Below, piece after piece: positions 35,401 through 44,555 of a stretch of DNA of 58,338 nt. The stretch is from Tieghemiomyces parasiticus. Lineage: Eukaryota > Kickxellomycota > Dimargaritomycetes > Dimargaritales > Dimargaritaceae. Position 1 is the stretch's first letter. Each line of letters opens with the position of its first letter. A model generated the notes under the pieces. It was not told where the DNA came from. It made no database searches and saw nothing but the letters and a program-made list of their open reading frames with translations. The translations under genes were made by a program, and so were the position numbers. The stretch covers positions 1 through 58,338 of the forward strand of contig JANBPT010000193.1 in NCBI GenBank assembly GCA_027575765.1, written 5' to 3'.

Positions 35401-38400
35401 TTCTGCAGCGGCCGTGCAGACCCGCGTCCTCACACCACTAGCCCAGATTGTACTACGCTCCAGTGCGCCATCCAACGCCCTCCATGTCCGCACCGACCCC
35501 GGCGCCTTGGCTCCTGGTGAATCCCGCGTCCTGGGCCGGTCAGGCCAAACCACCGATGCTGCGCGCACTGCCCTCGAGACCCTGAACCGCATCCTCCACT
35601 CAACAGGGCAATCGATCGTGCCGGCGGCCTGGGCGGTCATCTTTGATACCATCGGTGCGGGCTACGGGTCGGCTGCGGTGGCCCGGCACGTGGTCGACGG
35701 GGCGAATGGAGACGAAGCGGAGTCGATTGATATTTTCGCCCGCGGTCTGAACGCTGACGATGATTACAGTCACTTAACCGAACCCTCTGAGGCACTTGTT
35801 CGCTACACCTTCCCTTGCCTGCAGCTAGTGTGCACCGACTTCCTCACCGCCCTACCGCCAGCGTGTCTGGCCCGCTGCGTCCACCTGCTGGGGTGCTACG
35901 GCCGGCAGCGCGGCGAGGTGAACGTGGCCCTGACCGCCATCGGCCTGTTCTGGAGCGTGGCCGACTATCTACCCAAGGACCAGGACCTCCCAACCACGCT
36001 ACGCGACCGTCTGTGGCTCCTGCTGACCCATCGCTTGGCCGGGCTCAGTGTGGACCCCCGTGCCGAGGTCCGCAACGGGGCCTGCCGCACTCTCTACCGC
36101 GCCCTGGACCTACACGGCAACGCCCTGGGCCGGTCCGTTTGGTCGACCACGTTCTGGACCGTACTATTTCCGGCCAGTCAGGCTGTATTGCGGGCCCGGG
36201 ATCACATCGTCGCCGGCGGCACGGAAGAGGAGGCGGCTGATGCTCTGCTGTACCGCGTCGGCGACCTTCGTGTCCGGGTATCCTACGACGAAGTCTGTTC
36301 TGCGGACAATTACTCCACAGGCCCCGATCGGAACGGTACTGATGCGGAATACGACGACGAAGTTTCCATGGTGGATACGACCTCCGTCGTCTCCCGCCGC
36401 ACCTCACTTGACACCAGCGACCAAGCCGCGCGGACTCGCGCCCGTGTCTGGAACGAGACGCTAACTTTGGCGCTCACGGGTCTCACTAAGGTCACGCGTC
36501 ACTATTGTCTCCTACCAGCCCTAGCCGACCGAACCGCCCGAACCGCCCCGCCCGTACTGTTCCCGGTGTGGCGCTGGGTTTGCCACTACCTGGTCGCCTG
36601 CCTCGAGCGCAGCCTGCGCCCGCCCGGTGGATCGGACATGGTACGCGCCCTACTGGCCGCCTGGCAGCTCCTAATCGCACCCGTCGAAATCCACGATACG
36701 GACGCCCTGGCTATCGGCTGCTTCTGGCAGTGCGCGTGGGATACCGGCCTGCGCCTTGGCCACCTCCTAGCTGACGCAGTGCCCCATGTAGAATCCCTAC
36801 CAACTCCCGACATGGCGGCCCTACCGGGCGTGGATCCGGCCCGACTGGATGACACCCTCCAGGCTGCGCTTCGTACGGACTGGCCCGTCCTTCCCGCCGC
36901 CCCGTGGCCCGTCCTAGGCAGTGAACGGGACCCGACCACCTACGCGCCAGATCTGCTAGCCAGTTACCTGAACATGCTTCCAGACCTCTTGGTGTTTCCT
37001 ACCCAGCGGTCTGTCACCCGGCCTTTCGTACTAGCCCAGGTCACCAGCCACCTCCGCCCCCTGCTCCGGACCCTGGAGGCCGTGGCGCTATGCCCGCGGT
37101 CCCCTCTCCACCAGAGTGACGCCCACAACCTCAGCCCAGCCCAGGCCACCGCCTACGATATCCTCGTTGACGTGGGCGGCCGGCTCTTCAGCAACGAAGA
37201 GACGTCCCTGACGGACCCCCAGCGGGAACGGGCCCTTACTGCCCTCCTGTCCAGCTGTACCGTATTTTTACTAGCGCCGTTCGCCACCCTAACTGCCGGC
37301 CCTAAGACGGCTGCTGTCCTTCCGCTCACCCCGACTGAGCGGGAGGGCGAGGATGCCCTGGTCCCGCTAGAAGCTAGTCTACCGGCCACCTGGGCGCGCC
37401 TGACCCGGTGGTTCGCCGACGCCCAAGCGACCCCTCGTACGGATCGGCGCGCCGCGGACCGCTACCGCCGTCGCTCCTACCCGCCAACCTACTTGGCCCT
37501 ATCTGTCCGTGTCCTCTCCTTGGTTACCGATCAGCTCGCGACCCACGCTACAACTGTGCTTCGTCCCTTGGCTCACTCGCGGTCCCTGCTACATATCCTG
37601 GAGACCTTCGGCGCACTGGTGACCCTCGGCGGCCGCCATGATCTGCTCGATGCTCCAGTCGCAACGCTCGAGGAAAGCCGGGAGGCAGTGAGTTACCTGG
37701 GACCATCCCACACTCAGCTTGTGGCCGACCAATTCCTACGCGTCGTGGCCAGCCTGTTCCCGGCCATCCTCGCCGACCCTACAGCCGTGCCCGCCACCGA
37801 GATCGGGCAGGTTTGGCACCTTATCTGGTTTGTGGTACAGCGCTTCCTCTTTGGCAGTACGGCTAACGCCCCGCTGGTCCCAACCTCTAACGCTGCCGCA
37901 GGGAGTGACAGCGGTGACGATGACGGGATGTCGGCAATGTCCACAAGGCCAGCTGTGGAGCAGGTTGGCCATCGTGCCCCCGCGGCATTTGATACCCCGT
38001 GGCTCCGTCGCACTATGGACGCCGCCCTGACCTTTGCTGCAGCCTGCCCGGCCCTAGAAGCATCGGAATGTACCGCCCTGGTCCGAGTGTTGCAACTCGG
38101 TGTCCAACTGACCGAGCGGCTCCCAGCCTTACCGCTGCCTTCCCCCCCACTTCTGGCCGACCGCGACTCAAACGATATTTCTGCCGGAACCCTAGAGCCC
38201 AGTCCTGTCGATCGTGAGCTACTCGCCTTCACCTGTGCAGGCTACCTCTTCGCACTTAGCGCCGCGCCCACTGGCGAAACCGACCCCGCTGCTCCCGGCC
38301 CCCACGATCTCCCCTGTACCACCCCACTCTCACTCGCACAGACGGCCGGCCGGGCCCTGGTCGACCACTGTGCGCGGCTGCTAACGACTTACGCCCACGA

Positions 38401-38698
38401 CCGTCAGATGCTAGGCCACTGCCCACTCCCACGGCTTCGTGAGGAAGAACTCGCCTTCATCCTGGAGCGTCTGGCCTGCCTCAATCTCCGCGCTGGGGTC
38501 GATGTGGCCCCTGGCCCCGCCCTTGCCGCGCGCGTGGGCGACACTGCCGGTGTCCACCGTGTGCAGCATCTTTTCGTACTCTATCCGCACCTCTGTCGAG
38601 CAATTCTCTACCCAGACACTCGTCTACTCCCGCTTCTTCACCGCTGCCTCGCCCGGGTGGGGGAAACCTGGGCAAGCCCCATAGAAGACGCGGCCTGA
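32495..38698 (+). CDS. MON2: Mon2, Golgi/endosome trafficking scaffold
   Basis: A large HEAT-repeat relative of the Sec7 Arf-GEFs that lacks a Sec7 domain. Mon2 acts on trans-Golgi and endosomal membranes with Dop1 and a flippase. It is a single exon of about 2067 aa, longer than yeast (about 1640) and human (about 1720) Mon2. The N-terminal DCB-type region is diagnostic: TELASLSSEARRKHPEIKEA, then VQPFVLACTTKQVKL and AMGCLQRL. An acidic Pro/Ser/Thr/Glu linker at about 185-230 precedes a HUS-like block (SARDALDVFRDLCLL). The rest is helical, broken by several low-complexity inserts (for example about 470-500 and 650-710) that explain the extra length. The frame is open to an ATG at 32333, but the family start and the TATA box support 32495. 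Confidence 0.85.
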   Translation: MSGFASTLMTELASLSSEARRKHPEIKEASEKVILRIRSCRSQTSADLVTELGRYDDVVQPFVLACTTKQVKLVTIAMGCLQRLTNSRAVPPGTVSTILTRLTDVVPLGVDIQLKILQLLLPLLANYPSVHGPVLAQALRLCFKLQESKVAVVNNTAAATLRQLVILTFDKVSKEDGERKAVSPAVISSVPSAPDTTTESTAEPAAEATTPSDPSPAPEEAEAESEPTESLSESARDALDVFRDLCLLTGGSPSQFVEIPGLTRTFGLELMESVLAYHAAVFHAHVPFARLLREHMCPVLLKLFSECTDFPTYMRLLRLFFLSVKRLRTLIPVECEIYISMLIRLLEPDHPAWQRVLALEAFRGMAGDAALLHFLYDEYDRRTRAKAVFQDLIAAVGRLAAEKPASIGYATGSAAAGPRIRAGHAPGADVASGLASSSSSITLAHPGSGAHESADHTADTSDPSVLSRATALMRIQCLDQLDKVDPPPIPETYLFYLSLECLAAVVESLASLTLPTLTQRIPLEETGGLSTSVDPEKADRTPAVAGDCSPRGALTVEILDRRIDPTRDPRLAAPRGMTEASWPAVLAAFSFYLTTRLDDDLFSRLLTALRALTNLCGALGLDTPRDALLANLCKHCLPNPPDRPVPRREPSVAAGAASPGGSPLVPPESHASPGKNRLPAALRDAAKQTGDALNTLVSTLTGHGSASRPVAVQLSERNRRCLRALVSVAEFLGDILDHAWYPVLLTLQQADELVPADMFPGTTKRASVAEHSRRNSLRTLDRGPAPQSGSRASSLLNGGAPDPEAFTALCRPLFDRAVHLAPSSFLAFVRALVALSCDLAHVPPPTCDASAVRRMAETSTGLNRRPVPQDRPSFALVYLEYITVHNLVTLVRADVAGSGTAVEGDAESTVTPFHLITTHLVDVARGPAVPATIAQQACGIVSELAEVALTAADWILAGESHDKEPAPYPSAAAVQTRVLTPLAQIVLRSSAPSNALHVRTDPGALAPGESRVLGRSGQTTDAARTALETLNRILHSTGQSIVPAAWAVIFDTIGAGYGSAAVARHVVDGANGDEAESIDIFARGLNADDDYSHLTEPSEALVRYTFPCLQLVCTDFLTALPPACLARCVHLLGCYGRQRGEVNVALTAIGLFWSVADYLPKDQDLPTTLRDRLWLLLTHRLAGLSVDPRAEVRNGACRTLYRALDLHGNALGRSVWSTTFWTVLFPASQAVLRARDHIVAGGTEEEAADALLYRVGDLRVRVSYDEVCSADNYSTGPDRNGTDAEYDDEVSMVDTTSVVSRRTSLDTSDQAARTRARVWNETLTLALTGLTKVTRHYCLLPALADRTARTAPPVLFPVWRWVCHYLVACLERSLRPPGGSDMVRALLAAWQLLIAPVEIHDTDALAIGCFWQCAWDTGLRLGHLLADAVPHVESLPTPDMAALPGVDPARLDDTLQAALRTDWPVLPAAPWPVLGSERDPTTYAPDLLASYLNMLPDLLVFPTQRSVTRPFVLAQVTSHLRPLLRTLEAVALCPRSPLHQSDAHNLSPAQATAYDILVDVGGRLFSNEETSLTDPQRERALTALLSSCTVFLLAPFATLTAGPKTAAVLPLTPTEREGEDALVPLEASLPATWARLTRWFADAQATPRTDRRAADRYRRRSYPPTYLALSVRVLSLVTDQLATHATTVLRPLAHSRSLLHILETFGALVTLGGRHDLLDAPVATLEESREAVSYLGPSHTQLVADQFLRVVASLFPAILADPTAVPATEIGQVWHLIWFVVQRFLFGSTANAPLVPTSNAAAGSDSGDDDGMSAMSTRPAVEQVGHRAPAAFDTPWLRRTMDAALTFAAACPALEASECTALVRVLQLGVQLTERLPALPLPSPPLLADRDSNDISAGTLEPSPVDRELLAFTCAGYLFALSAAPTGETDPAAPGPHDLPCTTPLSLAQTAGRALVDHCARLLTTYAHDRQMLGHCPLPRLREEELAFILERLACLNLRAGVDVAPGPALAARVGDTAGVHRVQHLFVLYPHLCRAILYPDTRLLPLLHRCLARVGETWASPIEDAA

Positions 38699-39439
38699 AT
38701 GATTTTTGTATGACAAAGCAGCCTTGGGCAGAGCGTGATCTACTATTCCGAATTACACATTTGTGCAGGCGAACTTTTGATAAATATTTTTCTAGGCTGT
38801 ATCACGCCCGTCACCCGTATTTTTAAATCCCACAAGCTGCACGCCAATCATTTACCTCCGCCCGATTCTGAAGTCACCCACATACGAAAGCCGCCAGTAT
38901 CCTATTCACATTCCTGTTCCCCCATCCCGTCCTTACCCAGGGGTGGATCTATTTGGCGCTCCGATGAAGCCTTAACTGAGGAGTGGCCGGCTGACACCTT
39001 ATCGGGGGTTTTCTCTCTCCCCGAACCTGGGCGGCCGGGTCGGCCCGAACTTTACTTTTAGGGCCGACTCAGGCCGAGCGTGAGTTTTCGACGCCGACCT
39101 CTTTGAGCATGCTCACCTTCAACGGGTGGGCGGGTTCGGAGGCCGGCGTCGGACACTCCAATTTTTGGCAGTCCATAAGGGCTAACCCTCCTTTATCAAC
39201 AAGAGACCAAGAAATGCCTCAACAACGTGGGCATAGATTGGCTTGAATGGTACACACGAGTTTAGCAACGAACTCATCAATGCAAAAGTGGTATCTCCCC
39301 CCCCCCGTTCTCACTCGTCCGTCGTGCAAAACGAGGCATGTTTTAATCCCTGGGAGGTTATGTCGAGGTCAGCATTCGAATGAATAAAATACATTTTGAC
39401 GGGCACAGTATCCCCCATAGATACAGGGATATAGTCAGG
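38699..39439. other. intergenic between convergent genes, with inverted repeats
   Basis: This is the shared 3' flank of MON2 (+) and the PPR-like gene (-). It contains a GC-rich, self-complementary patch at 39021-39151 and a C-run near 39299. An AATAAA at 39383-39388 on the + strand would give MON2 a 3' leader of about 690 bases if used. No gene was recognised. Confidence 0.45.
39021..39151. repeat. cluster of inverted repeats and a 12-base palindrome
   Basis: CCGAACC (39021-39027) pairs with GGTTCGG (39133-39139). GTCGGCCC (39039-39046) pairs with GGGCCGAC (39061-39068) over a 14-base loop. CGACGCCG (39089-39096) pairs with CGGCGTCG (39144-39151). TGAGCATGCTCA (39104-39115) is a perfect palindrome. 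The first and third pairs cross, so they would form alternative folds. It sits between converging genes. Confidence 0.5.
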
Positions 39440-42400
39440 CTAGTCGGTGGTGACGGAACCATTGCGCTGTGCTAGAAAGTGGGCAGCTTCCTCCACCACG
39501 AAAGTCATATCGTCATGGGTGTCCATTACAGCTACGATCTCATCAGCCCAGGCATTGCACGCTAAGGCCGTGTCCCTCTCCGCAGAGTAAGCGCGGTTTT
39601 CAACCGAGTGGGGGTCATGGTCGTCCGCCAGGAACAGTCGGCGCCCGGAGACAATAGGGCCTCCGGTGAGGCGATGGTGCGAATGGTACACCCTGCGGCC
39701 GATCGACGCCAGCGCAAACCGCATTTCGGCGGCGTTATAGGGAAGCTGTTCAACCAGAATCCACGTCAGGGCCCGGTGAACGGTTGTCAACAGCGCTGAC
39801 GGGTCCGCCAAATTCGCTTCGCCCTGGGGCCGGCGGTCCGATGCAGCCAGAGCCCGCAACAGCCAAGTCGACGGGAGGGCAATGGGCGAGGCCTTACTCT
39901 GACGGTTATCCTCGAGAATACTGTGGTAAATCCAGGTTAGCAGCGCCGTGGAGTGCTGCGGGAGCGATGAGGGCAGCAGCGTTACATCGGGTAGGGGGAA
40001 CCGGTGGCGGTGAAGGCGAAGGAGATGACGGTGGCGCATAAACCCCGATTTGGGAAACTTTTCGTACATGGAAAAGTCGACCGGGGGCCGGCCACGGACC
40101 TCGGTGGGCACCGCACGCGGGCCTGACTTCCGAAACGGCCGAAGGGCGGCGTAGTGTTTGAAATATGGGTCATAGAGCCGCCGGAATGTGTCCAAGACCA
40201 GGGACGTAGAGGCGGTGGTGCCGTCATGGTCGTTATCACGGCCACGGAGGGTATACGAAGCCCGGGCGGTGCGGATAACGGTGGAGAGCAACGTTCGGAA
40301 CACCCGTGGCCGGTACACGGGACTGTTGGACCACCAGCCGGTCGCTGGGTACGGATGAGAGTGGTTGATGAGGATCGTTGCGGTGGCCAAGAGGTCGTCC
40401 GTGCTGCCCAGAGTACCTAAGGTGCGGAGGTAGGCCACGACGAGGCGCGGGTCCAATGGGACCGTGGCGGACGGACCGGCTCGGAAGGCAATCAGTGGGA
40501 CCGCCCCGGGCTCATCCCAGAGCTGGTCTGTCGGCGCCAAAGTTGTGGGCCGGATGGACGCGGCGGCCGTCGGGGAGGGTGCCGAGGAGAACATTTCGAC
40601 GGCGGCTAACGTGGGGGCGGCCATGCCACGGAGGTGGGCAAAGGCACCGCTGCCCGGTGCCCCGGAGCCTAAGGAAGGTGAAGGGGGTGGTGCCGAGTTA
40701 GAGTCCCTAGTCCGGGTAAGGAGTGCGGCGATCCGTAGGGTCACCTTCCACAAGTGATTGAGAAGCCTGTGGTGATCGGGTCTGGGTTCCACCAGGGCTG
40801 AGCTTGTAGAAGAGGACGACAAACCACGGTAGTATGTATCCGAATATTCGTCTGGAGGGTCAACCGTTTGGCTCTGTGGCGAGATCAGCCGCGGGGTCAT
40901 TTTCGGTGACGGCACGGGCGGTGCACGCGAGCCGGCGTCTTTAGTCCGAGCCGAGACTCTAAACCGACGGAGCAAGTCACTCGATTCCGCACCCGCGGCC
41001 GGTGCCGTAGAAAATCCAGGTTGATCGGTGAGGGCCGAGGCTTTAAACTGCCGCATGAGGTCGCTCTGGTTCTGGTGGTCTGGAGGTGGCTGAGTGAGTG
41101 GCTTAGTCACGGGGGCGTGTAGCGACCGGCGCCAGTGGGCCTCACCAGTTAGCCGTGCTGCCTCGGCCTCCCGCCACCGCTGAATACGTTCTGATGCGTA
41201 GTGCACCCCGACATCCCGAAGGAGATCCGGTAGGGACCGCAAGGCGGAGTGGTAATCTAGCACGGCCAAGGCGTCCGCACGGCGCACCAGACCGCGCCAG
41301 GTGGTCCGGTACGCTGGAGCTGTGCGACGGTAGAGCAGAAGGGTGGCCGGGGTGGCCCGGCAGGGGCCCAGGGACCCCGACCGGTGCAGCACGCCGGCCG
41401 ACTCTGGGGCCATCATCTTGGTCAGCTCCTGAGAGTTGGGCGTGATGCGCTCGTCGTTAAAGATATCCGGGCGGATATGGCCCGCCTGGAGTGACTCATA
41501 ATAGGCGGCGGGTATGTCCCGCCGGTATCGGATGGACTGGACGCCCCCCTGGCCGGTGATCCTGAAGGCCGCGTGGAGGATGGCGAGTTGGAAAGTGGGG
41601 TCGTCGAACCGGTCCCACTTCGGTAGCCATACCTTGTATCGACAGGCCAGAAGCCAAACCCCCTGGAGGGCAGCGAGCGAGGTGGCGGCGCCGGCCAGTA
41701 GACTGAATGTCTGACCGTTCAGGTGGAACCGGTGGGGCAGCTGACGACCCGCCGGGTCGCATGGGGGATACAGGGAGGCAAGCAGATGGGTGAGGGCCAG
41801 CACCTTGTAGGAGGAGGGGCCCTGTAGAAACTCGCTCTGAAGCCATAGGTTGACGGCGGCCACGGTGGGTTTCGGACCGTAAGGATTCAGCCCCAGGAGG
41901 AAGTACACGATGCTACGTGGTGTCTTGGTTCGCGCCAGGGTGAGCAGGTATTGTGACAGAACCACCTCGTCGATCGGCAGGTCGTGGCGGATAAAAAGCT
42001 CCAGTAGGTTTTCCATTTTATCGATTTCATGCCGGTACGAGTATACTTTGAGGAGGGCCTTGAGAGCCGGAATCAGTCGGTAGCGGTCCGAGGGTACCCG
42101 CGGTGGAAATGGGGCGGCTCCCGCGGCCGCGGAATCCGGAGTTCCCGTGTGGGTCTGATCCAACAACCGGTACAGATAACTGGCCACTCGGTCGACCCCC
42201 TGAACGTAGCCCCGCTTGGCTGCGCGAGTCAGGGCGTAAATTAACACTTCGTTGAACCACGGGGCCGTTACAGGCCAGGTCTCAAGGTCCGCCCAGAAGG
42301 CCGCCTCGTCAAATGGCATGAGCTGTCGCGTTTCGAAATTGGATTCGGTGAACACGATGTATTCGGAAACCCGAGCCAGGAGACTCTCACGCCGCCGTCG

Positions 42401-43033
42401 GTCCTCCGGGGAGATCAGAGCCGTCCGAGCGCGTGGGGACCGGTACCGATCGGGTTGGGATAGCGGCTCGTAAGGCCGCTGCGTAGGTAAGGACGCCAAT
42501 ATACGAGGCATAGTGGTCAGGTAGCTGAAGAGTGGTTCGTCCTGTCGGACCATGGTCCGGGTGATGTGGTGGGAGCCTAGTCTCGGCGGCGTGAAGGTCG
42601 GTACTCGACCCCGCTTGTAGCCTCGGATCTCCTTACGCGGTATGGGTAGCTGCCGCGGGGGCTTCCGATCCATAAGCCACTGGACGGTCTGCAGCTGACG
42701 GCTATAGTACGGATGGAGGGCACATTGGTATCGCGGGCGCTGGGTCCGGGTGAGACGCCGTGGCCCATTAGGACCAGTCTGGCCCCTGGCGTTACGGGGC
42801 AAGGGAGCCGTGGACGGGACGTCAGTCTCTTCGGTCTGCTGGTGAACACCGAGGGGTAGCAAGGGCTCAGGCGGTCGGGGTGGACGCCGAGTGGGCAAGG
42901 ACGACGGCCCAGGCCGGGGACCTCGGCGAGTACTACCGATCGAGTGCCCCCCGCTGGCGAAGGCGCGTGTGAATCGAGCCGACGGCGTCCCATATACACG
43001 GCCGTATGACCGGAGGGCCAGGTGGCTAGCCAT
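39440..43033 (-). CDS. large PPR-like protein, probably mitochondrial
   Basis: A single exon of about 1197 aa. The frame extends to a TTG at 43081, but the first ATG is 43033. From there the N-terminus (MASHLALRSYGRVYGT, continuing with Ser, Arg and Phe and no acidic residue for the first 30 or so) is a classical mitochondrial presequence. A basic, Pro/Arg-rich region follows to about residue 200. Around residues 330-420 the sequence looks like pentatricopeptide repeats, with helical pairs such as ALKALLKVYSYRHEID, NLLELFIRHDLPIDEVV and YLLTLART. The C-terminal third includes Ser/Thr/Pro-rich linkers and further helical segments. Such proteins usually bind mitochondrial RNA, but no specific family member is recognised. 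It converges with MON2, whose 3' end is 741 bases away. Confidence 0.65.
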   Translation of the reverse strand: MASHLALRSYGRVYGTPSARFTRAFASGGHSIGSTRRGPRPGPSSLPTRRPPRPPEPLLPLGVHQQTEETDVPSTAPLPRNARGQTGPNGPRRLTRTQRPRYQCALHPYYSRQLQTVQWLMDRKPPRQLPIPRKEIRGYKRGRVPTFTPPRLGSHHITRTMVRQDEPLFSYLTTMPRILASLPTQRPYEPLSQPDRYRSPRARTALISPEDRRRRESLLARVSEYIVFTESNFETRQLMPFDEAAFWADLETWPVTAPWFNEVLIYALTRAAKRGYVQGVDRVASYLYRLLDQTHTGTPDSAAAGAAPFPPRVPSDRYRLIPALKALLKVYSYRHEIDKMENLLELFIRHDLPIDEVVLSQYLLTLARTKTPRSIVYFLLGLNPYGPKPTVAAVNLWLQSEFLQGPSSYKVLALTHLLASLYPPCDPAGRQLPHRFHLNGQTFSLLAGAATSLAALQGVWLLACRYKVWLPKWDRFDDPTFQLAILHAAFRITGQGGVQSIRYRRDIPAAYYESLQAGHIRPDIFNDERITPNSQELTKMMAPESAGVLHRSGSLGPCRATPATLLLYRRTAPAYRTTWRGLVRRADALAVLDYHSALRSLPDLLRDVGVHYASERIQRWREAEAARLTGEAHWRRSLHAPVTKPLTQPPPDHQNQSDLMRQFKASALTDQPGFSTAPAAGAESSDLLRRFRVSARTKDAGSRAPPVPSPKMTPRLISPQSQTVDPPDEYSDTYYRGLSSSSTSSALVEPRPDHHRLLNHLWKVTLRIAALLTRTRDSNSAPPPSPSLGSGAPGSGAFAHLRGMAAPTLAAVEMFSSAPSPTAAASIRPTTLAPTDQLWDEPGAVPLIAFRAGPSATVPLDPRLVVAYLRTLGTLGSTDDLLATATILINHSHPYPATGWWSNSPVYRPRVFRTLLSTVIRTARASYTLRGRDNDHDGTTASTSLVLDTFRRLYDPYFKHYAALRPFRKSGPRAVPTEVRGRPPVDFSMYEKFPKSGFMRHRHLLRLHRHRFPLPDVTLLPSSLPQHSTALLTWIYHSILEDNRQSKASPIALPSTWLLRALAASDRRPQGEANLADPSALLTTVHRALTWILVEQLPYNAAEMRFALASIGRRVYHSHHRLTGGPIVSGRRLFLADDHDPHSVENRAYSAERDTALACNAWADEIVAVMDTHDDMTFVVEEAAHFLAQRNGSVTTD

Positions 43034-43682
43034 GAGGTAGAAGGGTGGGGTGATCGCCAGGGCGCAGCGGCAAGGGTGCAACCGACTATGGTAGCAGGGT
43101 GAACGTGAATGAGGGCAACAGGCATGTAGACAGAGGTATTAGAAGATAACTTCAGAGTTGCTATGGATCGGGCACTAACGGTATGTGCCACGGGCTTTGG
43201 TCATTCTGTGGGAGCACTCCTTTTAATCTGGGATGCCTAATCATTTCTACATGGTCCCCGTAGGTTAGGGATGGGATCAACAGCCAGGTCCTTTGCGTAT
43301 GTATGGTACTACCCTATGGACGCCCAGCTATTCTAACCGCAACCAATATTAGAGAACCGGGCCTACCAGACATACAACCCATCCTCTCGTACGCTCGAGA
43401 GCAATCAAAAATTCATTTCGGTGCACATACCATTTAGGCAATAGTCATATTTACGGATAAGGATAACCCCCGGAAATTAACGAGGTTGAGGGAGGGTGCG
43501 CATGGCTACCACCGAGCCATCACTTGTCCAAAAAAGTAAACGGGGTAGATAGGGCCCAAAGTAAATACTCGGATGGGAACATCAAGGTACAATGATTTGG
43601 GGCATCAATAGTGGCGGAGGTGAGGGTGGGGCAGCAGCCACTCAACCTTTGCGAGCAGATGGCGAGTACAGCCGATGCGCCT

Positions 43683-44030
43683 TGAGCCCTGTGACCCCTG
43701 CCCCCTCCTCTGCCATTTAGGCTAGTTTACCTCTTTATATTTTTTCTGCCTTGGTGGTTGCCTTGTTCTGTGGCCCCCCTCCTTACTGACTAACCCCATA
43801 CTTTCTTGTCCAGTTTAAGGTTGGGCAGGTTGTCATAAGGCCTGGCTTACTTCCCAGGGTCTGTCCCCTCCCATCTTCTGAGTCTTTTCCCTCCATATTC
43901 TGTAGCTCTTGAGGGTTTTTGATCATTTATCCTTTATTATGTTTCCCTGTGGATGGCAAATTATGACCAACAGGTCGCCTGTCTTAGATTCACTATAAAT
44001 AAAAATTCACTTCACCTGAGCCCTGTGACC
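43683..44030. repeat. AT-rich segment flanked by 14-base direct repeats
   Basis: TGAGCCCTGTGACC occurs at 43683-43696 and again at 44017-44030. The 320 bases between are T/C-rich at the left and end in an A-rich stretch (TATAAATAAAAA) near the second copy. This layout resembles a target-site duplication around a short non-autonomous insertion. No coding capacity or known element family was recognised inside. Confidence 0.35.
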
Positions 44031-44080
44031 TGACCAGTTAGCTGTATGTCCGCCAACCTCCCTGACGTTTAAACATTAAA

Positions 44081-44434
44081 ATGAAGAAGCAAGAAAAACG
44101 ACGGATCATCAGATTAATATCCGATGGGAAGGATATAAAATGCAGAGTGTTGAAAGATGTCATTGCGTCCATCGCAAAGAAGGTTCTAAAGTTTGTAAGT
44201 ATTCATCGCTTCTCCAGACCCTTATGTTCGATGACATTCAATCAGCCATCGTATTGTCCTAGTTGCATCCAGTTGTACGCTAATATCATGTTTTCATATT
44301 ATACATATATATATATATATAAAACCTGGAGTTCCCCGCCCAGGAAGGCACCTTGGTTCAACACGGCATCCATCTCTAAAGGGACATTGGTACCCCCCAA
44401 TCGGCGCCCCCATTTTAATACCAAACTAAATTAG
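44081..44434 (+). CDS. orphan lysine-rich open frame, possible exon
   Basis: The first 38 codons (MKKQEKRRIIRLISDGKDIK and on to VLKF) are very rich in Lys, Ile and Arg. They use AAA, AGA and ATA codons that the window's other genes largely avoid. They end at an excellent donor, TTT/GTAAGT (44196), so the remaining frame is probably intron or chance. No downstream exon or family was recognised. It starts 50 bases after the second copy of the direct repeat at 44017. It may be a fragment of foreign or mobile origin, or a chance frame in AT-rich DNA. Confidence 0.2.
   Translation: MKKQEKRRIIRLISDGKDIKCRVLKDVIASIAKKVLKFVSIHRFSRPLCSMTFNQPSYCPSCIQLYANIMFSYYTYIYIYKTWSSPPRKAPWFNTASISKGTLVPPNRRPHFNTKLN
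44305..44321. repeat. (AT)n microsatellite
   Basis: An alternating AT run of 17 bases in the AT-rich block downstream of velB. Confidence 0.85.
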
Positions 44435-44549
44435 CATAGTGGGAATTAGTACGAAGGCAACCGTGGGTTTGAACGGAGCGGAGTATGGATCAAACGGGGC
44501 AGGCTGGAATGGGGGAGGACACGGCCCTGGGACCCAGGCGGACCTCATT

Positions 44550-44555
44550 TTTATT
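44550..44555 (-). terminator. poly(A)-signal hexamer overlapping the velB stop codon
   Basis: On the - strand the end of velB reads GAA TAA AAA, so the hexamer AATAAA contains the TAA stop. If used, the transcript would have a 3' untranslated region of only a few tens of bases. Confidence 0.4.

Larger units (their letters stand above)
43034..44549. other. intergenic with an AT-rich block and direct repeats
   Basis: Upstream region of the PPR-like gene followed by an AT-richer segment (about 43700-44330), unlike neighbouring DNA. A 14-base direct repeat brackets 43697-44016. An open frame with atypical codons follows at 44081. A (TA)n run is at 44305-44321. Confidence 0.45.

Noticed and set aside
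43034..43081. Longer N-terminus for the PPR-like protein
   Set aside because: It needs a TTG start; the ATG at 43033 begins a textbook mitochondrial presequence.
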